Of a DNA stretch of 58,897 nt, positions 7,236 through 14,691 are shown one piece after another. The notes beneath the pieces are model-generated. The model ran no database searches. It had not been told where the DNA came from and saw only the letters and a list, made by a program, of their open reading frames with translations. The stretch covers positions 1 to 58,897 of the forward strand of contig JBEIHF010000011.1 of the NCBI GenBank assembly GCA_040381535.1. Reading direction: 5' to 3'. The position numbers and the translations under genes were made by a program. Position 1 is the first letter of the stretch. Every line of letters starts with the position of its first letter. Origin of the DNA: Micavibrio_A sp040381535 (GTDB taxonomy: Bacteria > Pseudomonadota > Alphaproteobacteria > Micavibrionales > Micavibrionaceae).

Positions 7236-9974
7236 ATGTCCGATACTGCCATCAAAGAACCCACGCAACCAATCGTCACCATCGAAGACGAGATGAAGCA
7301 ATCCTATCTCGATTATGCGATGAGCGTGATCGTGAGCCGTGCGCTTCCCGATTTGCGCGATGGTTTGAAACCCGTGCACAGACGCATTTTCTATGCGATG
7401 CGCGAAGGCGGTTACACATCCGACAAACCCTATCGTAAGTCTGCCCGTATCGTCGGGGATGTCATGGGTAAATACCACCCGCACGGTGACCAGGCGATTT
7501 ACATGGCGTTGGTGCGTATGGCGCAGGACTTCTCGCTTCGTCTGCCGTTGATCGACGGACAGGGGAACTTCGGCTCCATGGACGGCGATATGCCCGCCGC
7601 CATGCGTTACACGGAATCCCGTTTGAACAAAGCCGCCGATGCGTTACTCGAAGACATCGACAAAGATACGGTTGATTTTCACCCGAACTATGACGAGAGC
7701 ATGGTCGAACCCGAAGTGCTTCCCGCACGCGTTCCCAACTTGCTTGTCAACGGAGCGGGCGGTATCGCCGTCGGTATGGCTACGAACATTCCCCCCCATA
7801 ACCTCGGAGAAGTCGTCGATGGTTGCTTGGCGTTCGTCGACAACAACGACATTTCCAACGAAGAATTGAACGTCATCATTCCCGGCCCCGATTTCCCGAC
7901 GGGCGGTTTGATTTTGGGCCGCACGGGAATCCGCAGTGCGTATTTCACGGGCAACGGTTCCGTCCCGATGCGCGCACGCACCAATTTTGAAGATATCGGC
8001 AATGGCCGCGAAGCCATCATCGTCACCGAGATTCCCTATCAGGTGAACAAAGGCAATCTGCTCGTCCGCCTCGGCGAAGTCGCGCGTGAAAAGATTGTCG
8101 AAGATATTTCTGAGATCCGCGATGAATCCGACCGCGAAGGCGTGCGTATCGTCATCGAGATGAAAAAGGGTGCGGTGAGCGATGTTGTGCTGAACCAGTT
8201 GTTCAAACACACGGCGCTTCAAACCACCTTCAGCTGCAACCTTGTCGCGTTGGACCATGGCCGCCCGAAAATTCTGATCCTGAAAGACTTTATTCAGGCA
8301 TTCGTGAAATTCCGTGAGGAAGTCATCACGCGCCGCACGATCTATGAACTCGGCAAAGCCCGCGAGCGGGCGCATATCTTGGCAGGTCTGGCTGTCGCCG
8401 TTGCGAACATCGATGAAGTCATCGCCCTGATCCGCAACGCGAAGAACCCTCAGGAAGCCAAAGATGGATTACTCGCCAAACGCTGGTCCGCCGCAGATAT
8501 CAGACCGATGATCGAACTGATTGATGATCCGGAATATCCGATCGGCGATGACAACACCTATCAAATGTCCGAACTGCAAGCCAAAGCCATTCTGGATCTG
8601 CGCCTGCACCGTTTGACGGGCCTCGAGCGCGACAAAATCGGCGACGAATTGAAAATCATTACTGATTCTATTGCCGAATATCTTGCCATCCTCGCTTCGC
8701 GCGAGAAAATGCTCGATGTTTTGCGCAACGAACTGATCGACATTAGAACCAGATTTGCCACGCCACGCAGAACCGAGCTCGTCGAATCCGAATTTGAAAT
8801 GGATATCGAGGAACTGATCCAGCGCGAAGACATGGTTGTGACCATTTCTCACAGCGGATACGTCAAGCGCGTTCCGCTCGACACCTACCGCGCGCAACGC
8901 CGCGGCGGCAAGGGTCGTTCGGGTACATCATTGAAGGATGAGGATTTCGTATCGGATATGTTCGTGGCCTCCACGCACACTCCGATCGTGTTCTTCACGT
9001 CCCGCGGTATCGCGCATAAAATTAAAGTCTGGCAGTTGCCGCTGGCTTCGCCGCAATCGCGCGGCAAGGCGTTGGTCAACCTTATGCCGCTACAGGAAGG
9101 CGAGAATGTTTCCGTTTACCTGCGCGTGCCGGAAAACGAAGAAGTATGGGATAAGCTGGACATTATGTTCGCAACGTCGCATGGTTCGGTGCGTCGTAAT
9201 AAGCTGACCGACTTCCAGAGCATCCGCTCCAACGGCCTCATCGCCATGAAGCTGGAAGAGGGAGAAAAACTGGTCTCCGTGAAAATCTGCGCATCCGATG
9301 AAGACATCATGCTGGCAACCGCCAAAGGCAAGGCTATCCGCTTTGCCGTGGAAGACATCCGTGTATTCGCAGGCCGCACATCCACCGGTGTTCGTGGTAT
9401 CAAACTTGCGGAAGGCGATGAAGTCATCTCCATGTCCGTTCTGAAGCACACTAATGTATCGCCGGATGAGCGCGCCGCCTATATCAAGGCCGCGAACAAA
9501 CTCCGCGGTGCCGACGAAGAAGGCACAGACGTCGAAGAAGGCGCATCGGGCAACTTTACGTTGTCGCCCGAACGCTTCAAGGAATTGCAGGCAAGGGAGC
9601 AATTCCTGCTCACCGCCACCAACGGCGGTTTCGGTAAGCGCACATCCTCCTATGAATACCGTCTGACGGGCCGCGGCGGGCAGGGCATCACGAACATGTC
9701 CCTGACCACCAAAAACGGCGGATCGGTTGTGGCAACATTCCCCGTGACGGATTCTCATCAGGTGATGTTGATTTCCAATCAGGGCCAAATGATCCGCATG
9801 CCGATTACGGGCGTGCGTTTCACGGGCCGTTCGGCGCAAGGCGTTACACTCTTTAAGGTCGGCGAAGGGGAGAAAGTTGTCTCCGTCGCATGGTTGATCG
9901 AAGAAGAGGGCGACGCCGCCGCGGAGCTAGAACCCGCAGACCCGTCCGAGGCCGTCAATCCGCCTGCGGAATAG
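7236..9974 (+). CDS. gyrA: DNA gyrase subunit A
   Basis: Cutting/rejoining subunit of DNA gyrase, which introduces negative supercoils with GyrB. It is 912 residues from the ATG at 7236. The N-terminus VTIEDEMKQSYLDYAMSVI and the catalytic-Tyr region AMRYTESRL are standard. The GyrA-box QRRGGKG in the C-terminal beta-pinwheel distinguishes it from ParC. An acidic C-terminal tail follows. In the quinolone-resistance-determining region the residues aligned with E. coli Ser83 and Asp87 are Gln86 and Met90 (HPHGDQAIYMALVRM). The longer frame from 7167 is not used because its extra residues have no homology. Confidence 0.98.
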   Translation: MSDTAIKEPTQPIVTIEDEMKQSYLDYAMSVIVSRALPDLRDGLKPVHRRIFYAMREGGYTSDKPYRKSARIVGDVMGKYHPHGDQAIYMALVRMAQDFSLRLPLIDGQGNFGSMDGDMPAAMRYTESRLNKAADALLEDIDKDTVDFHPNYDESMVEPEVLPARVPNLLVNGAGGIAVGMATNIPPHNLGEVVDGCLAFVDNNDISNEELNVIIPGPDFPTGGLILGRTGIRSAYFTGNGSVPMRARTNFEDIGNGREAIIVTEIPYQVNKGNLLVRLGEVAREKIVEDISEIRDESDREGVRIVIEMKKGAVSDVVLNQLFKHTALQTTFSCNLVALDHGRPKILILKDFIQAFVKFREEVITRRTIYELGKARERAHILAGLAVAVANIDEVIALIRNAKNPQEAKDGLLAKRWSAADIRPMIELIDDPEYPIGDDNTYQMSELQAKAILDLRLHRLTGLERDKIGDELKIITDSIAEYLAILASREKMLDVLRNELIDIRTRFATPRRTELVESEFEMDIEELIQREDMVVTISHSGYVKRVPLDTYRAQRRGGKGRSGTSLKDEDFVSDMFVASTHTPIVFFTSRGIAHKIKVWQLPLASPQSRGKALVNLMPLQEGENVSVYLRVPENEEVWDKLDIMFATSHGSVRRNKLTDFQSIRSNGLIAMKLEEGEKLVSVKICASDEDIMLATAKGKAIRFAVEDIRVFAGRTSTGVRGIKLAEGDEVISMSVLKHTNVSPDERAAYIKAANKLRGADEEGTDVEEGASGNFTLSPERFKELQAREQFLLTATNGGFGKRTSSYEYRLTGRGGQGITNMSLTTKNGGSVVATFPVTDSHQVMLISNQGQMIRMPITGVRFTGRSAQGVTLFKVGEGEKVVSVAWLIEEEGDAAAELEPADPSEAVNPPAE

Positions 9975-10012
9975 GCGTTCTCCGCCCATTAAAATCTGCG
10001 TAGAATCGTCGG

Positions 10013-10504
10013 ATGAAAATATCCTATCGCAAAAGGATTGCCATATCCTTCGCCATAGCAGTTCTGGTCATGCTCAGCGTCGGGGTATCCATCTATAAAA
10101 GCTTTCGCGTGATGAGCACCGAAAAAGACCGTGTGGATCACACTTACGCGGTTATTTCGAAGCTCGAGGAAGTGCTCTCCAACGTAAAAGACGTGCAATC
10201 ATCCCAGCGCGGCTATGTTATCACCGGCATGGAAGAATATCTGGTGCCCTATCATCCGGCTTTGCCGAAAATAGGCGACGCTCTGGTGGCCTTTTCCAAC
10301 CTGATTGCCGACAATCCCGCACAGGTTAAACGTTTCGATGAATTGGGCGAGCGTGTCAAAAGCCGCATCGACGTGGCCGCATTCCCAGAACATGCCGATG
10401 CAGCCGATGAATTGATTCAAAAGGCGGACCAGTGCCTGTACAAAGCCAAACAGAGCGGGCGCAATCAAGTGGTGGTCTACGACCCCAAAATGGCCAAAGC
10501 TTAG
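10013..10504 (+). pseudogene. Collapsed CHASE3-GGDEF gene (internal in-frame deletion)
   Basis: A 163-residue open frame that fuses two ends of a sensor diguanylate cyclase. Residues 8-28 are a membrane anchor. Residues ~30-118 look like the start of a CHASE3 extracytoplasmic sensor (SSQRGYVITGMEEYLVPY). From about residue 122, the sequence AAFPEHADAADELI, then ADQCLYKAKQSGRNQVVVYD is the very end of a GGDEF domain. The second half of CHASE3, the second membrane helix and the GGDEF active site are missing, so it cannot make c-di-GMP. The junction is near 10370. The frame is still open, so a short membrane protein may be made. Confidence 0.75.
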
Positions 10505-10580
10505 GGTCTGAAACCCGCTTAATAAAATTTTCATAAGTTCAGTGAGATAATTGATTTATAGCGAAAGCGAAGGGACCCGA

Positions 10581-10688
10581 ATGCGGGAATTTATAGAAGG
10601 AATGCGGCAGTTTGTTGAAGTCTTGGGCAAAGCCATCATAGGCGGTCCGATTGCCCCGCAGCTCCAGCCCGTCAAAATCCGGAAATAG
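10581..10688 (+). CDS. Candidate 35-residue small protein
   Basis: A short ATG frame encoding MREFIEGMRQFVEVLG, then a Gly/Pro/Ile segment and a basic end (VKIRK). AAGGGA lies 6 nt before the ATG, and a GC-rich hairpin with a T-rich tail follows at 10720-10750. The composition is protein-like with an amphipathic N-terminal helix. It sits alone in a 304-nt gap between the CHASE3 remnant and the binding-protein gene. No family is recognised. Confidence 0.35.
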   Translation: MREFIEGMRQFVEVLGKAIIGGPIAPQLQPVKIRK

Positions 10689-10719
10689 TCCTTTCCATCT
10701 GAAGTTCGTTTTGCGCAGA

Positions 10720-10750
10720 CCCCCCTTAAAACAGGGGGATTTGTGTTTTG
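10720..10750 (+). terminator. Probable terminator
   Basis: CCCCC-TTAAAACA-GGGGG hairpin followed by a T-rich stretch (ATTTGTGTTTT). It would end a transcript from the small ORF at 10581. The T-run is interrupted, so strength is uncertain. Confidence 0.45.
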
Positions 10751-10808
10751 AGATACTTGTTTTTTCATTTAAGGTCCCCGATATCAAGAATTTACGGGGA
10801 TGCCCTTA

Positions 10809-11651
10809 ATGAAAATTCTGGCTTACAGCCTGCTTGCGCTACTTTTGGTTCCGTTTGCGGCCCGCGCGGAAGAGGCGCAAAAATCCGCGCTGGATCGCGT
10901 CGTCGAACGCTCTGAATTGCGTTGTTCCTACGCGTCCTATGACCCGATGGTTATCATCGATCCCAACACCAAAAAAATGTCGGGCATTTTTTATGACCTC
11001 ATCAACGAAATTGGCAAGCGCGCCGGCATCAAGGTTTCATGGGTGGAAGAGGTGGGGTTCGGCAATATCAATGCGGGTTTTGTCTCAGGCCGCTATGACG
11101 CATTTTGTGCGGGTCTTTGGCCTTCGGCAAACCGTGCCAAAAGCACCGTCTTTTCAGCCCCTTTGTTTTACGACCCCGTAAGCATTTTCGGACGCGCGGA
11201 TGACACGCGGTTCGATAAAGATTGGAAGATATTGAACGATGCGGCCTATAAGGTCGCGATAACCGAAGGCGATGCGACGCAGGGAATGGCAGCCGCCGTT
11301 CTTCCCAAAGCGGTTCCGTTCTTTTTGTCCGAGAATCAAACCATCGCCGATGAAATAAACAATGTTACTTACAAGAAAGCGGATGCCACGTTCCGCGACC
11401 TTATTTCCGCGAAAAACTATATAAAGAGCAATCCTGGCACATTGAAAAACCTGTCGCCCGAGAAGCCTGTCTTTATGTATCCTCTGACAATCGGTATAAA
11501 CAAAGACGAACATGGCTTAAAAACGCTTCTTGATACGGTCATTGCAGAAATGCAGGATGACGGCACGGTCGAAAAAACCGTCAAAAAATATATGGGCGCG
11601 GATGCGGGCCTTTTCATTTACATCAAACCAGATTACAGGGCTTTTGAATGA
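10809..11651 (+). CDS. Periplasmic solute-binding protein, family 3
   Basis: A 280-residue exported binding protein of the amino-acid/polar-solute (SBP family 3) type. It has a signal peptide at residues 1-20 (cleavage ARA/EEA) and the two-lobe order typical of the family: VVERSELRCSYASYDP, GIFYDLINEIGKRAG near the start, FSAPLFYDP in the hinge region. The C-terminal lobe ends with the TVEKTVKKYMG segment. No permease or ATPase genes are adjacent, so it may be an orphan receptor or signalling lobe; the ligand is unknown. The ATG at 10809 is preferred over 10800 because the GGGGAT before them is better spaced. The stop overlaps the coaD start (ATGA), implying coupling. Confidence 0.82.
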   Translation: MKILAYSLLALLLVPFAARAEEAQKSALDRVVERSELRCSYASYDPMVIIDPNTKKMSGIFYDLINEIGKRAGIKVSWVEEVGFGNINAGFVSGRYDAFCAGLWPSANRAKSTVFSAPLFYDPVSIFGRADDTRFDKDWKILNDAAYKVAITEGDATQGMAAAVLPKAVPFFLSENQTIADEINNVTYKKADATFRDLISAKNYIKSNPGTLKNLSPEKPVFMYPLTIGINKDEHGLKTLLDTVIAEMQDDGTVEKTVKKYMGADAGLFIYIKPDYRAFE

Positions 11652-12145
11652 CATCCAAAGCACGCATCGGTGTATATCCGGGCACGTTTGACCCCATCAC
11701 CAAGGGTCATTTGCACATCATCAAACGTGCGAGCAAGCAGGTCGACAAGCTTATCGTCGGCGTAGCGGACAACACCCGCAAAGGCCCGCGTTTTTCGCAT
11801 ACCGAACGCCTTGAGATGGTAACGGCGGATATCGCCAACATGCCCGAAAAATATTGCGAGATAGAAGTGCGCCCCATTGAAAAGCTTTTGGTGCATTTCG
11901 CCGCGGACGTGAATGCGTCCTGTATCTTCAGGGGCCTTCGCGCAATTTCCGATTTCGATTACGAATTTCAGATGACGGGGATGAATTACCGCATAGCGCC
12001 CGACATCGAAACCGTGTTTCTGATGGCCGCCGACAAATGGCAATTCGTGTCCGCCTCGTTCGTGAAGGAGATTCACAGCCTCGGCGGGGATGTATCGGAA
12101 TTCGTAACACCCGCCACGCTGGCCCGCCTGAACGGGGTAAAATAG
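11648..12145 (+). CDS. coaD: Phosphopantetheine adenylyltransferase
   Basis: Catalyses the adenylylation of 4'-phosphopantetheine to dephospho-CoA, the penultimate step of CoA synthesis. The 165-residue length is standard. The nucleotidyltransferase signature is clear: GVYPGTFDPITKGHLHII at the N-terminus (the TxGH variant is T-K-G-H), FRGLRAISDFDYEFQM in the middle and SSxVKEI-like SASFVKEIHSLGGDV near the end. The start overlaps the stop of the upstream binding protein by 4 nt. Confidence 0.97.
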   Translation: MTSKARIGVYPGTFDPITKGHLHIIKRASKQVDKLIVGVADNTRKGPRFSHTERLEMVTADIANMPEKYCEIEVRPIEKLLVHFAADVNASCIFRGLRAISDFDYEFQMTGMNYRIAPDIETVFLMAADKWQFVSASFVKEIHSLGGDVSEFVTPATLARLNGVK

Positions 12146-12249
12146 GTCGAAAACAGCGCCGAAATCCGAAGGTTAACGGCTTTTGGAGCGGTCGGGGCCA
12201 AATAGGCGGGTTTTTCAGGAAAATCATAGGATAAAGCCCAAAACATAAC

Positions 12250-12278
12250 TTGACGGGGCCCCCTTAGATTCCTATGTT
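12250..12278 (+). promoter_or_regulatory. Sigma-70 promoter of tRNA-Lys
   Basis: TTGACG and TATGTT separated by exactly 17 nt. The predicted start near 12286 leaves a 20-nt leader before the tRNA. A GC-rich discriminator-like stretch follows, as is usual for stable RNA genes. Confidence 0.72.
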
Positions 12279-12305
12279 CCGAGAACCTAAATATCCGCAT
12301 AACTT

Positions 12306-12381
12306 GATCGCTTAGCTCAGCTGGTAGAGCAACTGACTTTTAATCAGTAGGCCCCGGGTTCGAATCCCGGAGCGATCACCA
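12306..12381 (+). tRNA. tRNA-Lys (TTT)
   Basis: A complete 76-nt cloverleaf with encoded CCA. The acceptor stem is GATCGCT/AGCGATC and the anticodon stem ACTGA/TCAGT encloses the loop CTTTTAA, giving anticodon TTT. The T arm is CCGGG-TTCGAAT-CCCGG. Confidence 0.98.
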
Positions 12382-12458
12382 CTTTACCCCCCATATCCAT
12401 ATCTTGCGAAATACGCCAAATTCCTTATACCTGTAAGGGATTGATTTTGAGGATTATG

Positions 12459-14021
12459 ATGCAGCCAGCCAAAGCCGAAACCACCGTTCCCGCAACCAAA
12501 GATATGAAGGACATTGTCGCCCTGTGTAAACGCAGAGGATTCATTTTCCCCGCCTCCGACATCTATGGCGGCATCAACGGATTCTGGGATTTCGGACCTC
12601 TGGGCACCGAACTGAAAAACAACCTGCGCGATTTGTGGTGGAAGCGCATGGTTCTTTGCCCGCCGATAGGCCCCGACGGCCACCCCGTGCAAATGGTGGG
12701 CGTGGACACCGCCATCATTCAGAATCCCAAAGTGTGGGTAGCCTCCGGCCACGTGGGCGGATTCTCCGATCCTATGGTGGATTGCCGCGAAACGAAAAAA
12801 CGCTACCGCGCGGATCACTTAAAGATGCTTAGCTTCTCCGACAAGCCGAATGTCTACGCGACTTATATTCAAGACAGCGAAGAAGAGGACATCAAAAAAA
12901 TTCTTAAATCGACCGGTCTTTTGAAAAGCTATGAAGCGGGTAACGCGAAGTCCGAAGATTTCGTCAGCTTCGTTGCCGCAAAACCCGAAAGCCTAAAATT
13001 CATTTACGGCCCCGATGCGAAAGAAATCGGCACGCTGACCGAACCTAAGGCGTTTAATCTTTTGTTTGAAACCAAAATCGGTGCCACGGCAACCGATGAC
13101 AACATCGCCTACCTGCGCGGTGAAACGGCGCAAGGGATCTTTATCAATTACAAGAACGTGCTGGATTCATCCCGCGTCAAGGTTCCGTTCGGGATCGCCC
13201 AGATCGGCAAAGCCTTCCGTAACGAAGTCAATCCACGCAACTTTATCTTCCGCTCGCGTGAGTTCGAGCAGATGGAGATGGAATTCTTCTGCCATCCTGA
13301 CGAAGCCAAGATGTGGTTCGATTTCTGGAAGGTGGAGCGTCAGAAATTCTGGCAGGACCTCGGCCTTGCCAAGGAAAACCTCCTTATGCGCGAACACGGT
13401 CAGGACGAGCTCGTATTCTATTCCAAAGGCACGTTCGACATTGAATATCATTTCCCGTTCAACGGGTTTGACGATGCGGGCAACAAGCTGTTCGGCGAAC
13501 TCGAAGGCATCGCGTACCGCACGAATTACGATTTGAACCAGCATGCGGAACATTCGGGCCAGAAAATGGAATATATGGACCCGGACGACAACACCAAGCG
13601 TTACGTTCCGCATGTTATCGAACCCGCGGCAGGTTTGACGCGCGGCGTTCTGGCGCTGCTTTGCGAAGCCTACACGCCGGACCCGAACAGACCATCGGGC
13701 GTATACCTCAACCTGCACCCGAAGATCGCGCCCAAGAAAGCCGCGATCCTCCCGCTCATGGCCAAAGAAGGCCAGCCCGAGATTGCCGAGAAGCTTTACA
13801 TGGAATTGCGCGAGGAATTCCCCGTCGATCTCGATATCAAACAAAATATTGGCAAGCGTTACGCCCGTCAGGACGAAATCGGCACGCCGTTCTGTTTCAC
13901 CATCGACAGCGAAACCGCCAGTGATAACGCCGTGACGGTGCGCGACCGCAATACGATGGCGCAAGAACGCGTCAATCTCGACAATGTCGCCGAGTTCCTG
14001 CGCAAGAAAATGAAAGTATAA
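12459..14021 (+). CDS. glyQS: Glycyl-tRNA synthetase, alpha2 (single-chain) type
   Basis: Charges tRNA-Gly with glycine. It is about 520 residues and single-chain, with the class II core: N-terminal GFIFPASDIYGGINGFWDFG, motif 2 region FGIAQIGKAFRNEVNPR, and C-terminal anticodon-binding domain from about residue 400 (PKIAPKKAAILPLM, then GTPFCFTIDSET). This is the homodimeric alpha2 enzyme of eukaryotes, archaea and some bacteria, not the alpha2beta2 GlyQ+GlyS pair that most alphaproteobacteria carry. The ATG at 12459 has GAGG at a good distance; 12456 or a TTG at 12441 are alternatives. The DUF502 gene begins 1 nt after the stop. Confidence 0.95.
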   Translation: MQPAKAETTVPATKDMKDIVALCKRRGFIFPASDIYGGINGFWDFGPLGTELKNNLRDLWWKRMVLCPPIGPDGHPVQMVGVDTAIIQNPKVWVASGHVGGFSDPMVDCRETKKRYRADHLKMLSFSDKPNVYATYIQDSEEEDIKKILKSTGLLKSYEAGNAKSEDFVSFVAAKPESLKFIYGPDAKEIGTLTEPKAFNLLFETKIGATATDDNIAYLRGETAQGIFINYKNVLDSSRVKVPFGIAQIGKAFRNEVNPRNFIFRSREFEQMEMEFFCHPDEAKMWFDFWKVERQKFWQDLGLAKENLLMREHGQDELVFYSKGTFDIEYHFPFNGFDDAGNKLFGELEGIAYRTNYDLNQHAEHSGQKMEYMDPDDNTKRYVPHVIEPAAGLTRGVLALLCEAYTPDPNRPSGVYLNLHPKIAPKKAAILPLMAKEGQPEIAEKLYMELREEFPVDLDIKQNIGKRYARQDEIGTPFCFTIDSETASDNAVTVRDRNTMAQERVNLDNVAEFLRKKMKV

Positions 14022-14022
14022 T

Positions 14023-14691
14023 ATGACGGGTGGTAACCCCATCGCACAGGATGTGGAAGAAGCCCTACACAAAGGCGCGGTAGGCGCGCGGCTCCGCAGT
14101 TATTTCTTTACCGGCATTGTGGTCACGGTTCCCATCACGATCACGTTATGGAGTGCTTGGTGGTTTTTGACCTTCGTCGATACGATGGTCGCCAAATTTA
14201 TCCCCGATGAAGCCAACCCCAACACCTATCTGCCTTTTGAAATTCCCGGTCTCGGCCTGATCATCACTATCATATTCTTTATCGTTATCGGCTTTATGGC
14301 GCGCAATTTTCTGGGCCGCCTGATTATCCGCGCATCCGAATTCATCGTGCTCCGCATGCCGCTTATCAACAGCGTGTACAAGGCCATCAAGCAGGTTTTC
14401 GAAATGACCATCGGCACGCAATCCACCGCGTTTCGCGAAGTGGTGTTGATACAATATCCGCACCCCAATTCATGGACCATCGGGTTCGTCACGGGCGTAA
14501 CGCAAGGAGAAATCCAGAGCGTGGGCGGCGGCGGCGAGGTTTTGAACATCTACATCCCCGTAACGCCGACGACGGCGGGGTTCGTGGTATTCGTTCCCAA
14601 GAAGGATGTGGTTTATCTTTCGATGAGCGTCGAAGACGCCATCAAGCTGATCGCATCGGGCGGTATTATCACCCCTCCGGCAAAATCCTGA
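14023..14691 (+). CDS. DUF502 inner-membrane protein
   Basis: A 222-residue protein of the DUF502 family. Two membrane helices (about residues 23-46 and 68-91) flank a short periplasmic loop. A soluble C-terminal domain follows with the family pattern of MPLINSVYKAIKQ and an FVTG segment. Its biochemical role is unknown. The start follows the glycyl-tRNA synthetase stop by 1 nt, so the two are very likely cotranscribed and translationally coupled. It ends convergently with the large gene on the minus strand. Confidence 0.88.
   Translation: MTGGNPIAQDVEEALHKGAVGARLRSYFFTGIVVTVPITITLWSAWWFLTFVDTMVAKFIPDEANPNTYLPFEIPGLGLIITIIFFIVIGFMARNFLGRLIIRASEFIVLRMPLINSVYKAIKQVFEMTIGTQSTAFREVVLIQYPHPNSWTIGFVTGVTQGEIQSVGGGGEVLNIYIPVTPTTAGFVVFVPKKDVVYLSMSVEDAIKLIASGGIITPPAKS

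Noticed and set aside
7236..9974. Reading this gene as parC
   Set aside because: The intact QRRGGKG GyrA-box in the C-terminal domain identifies gyrase.
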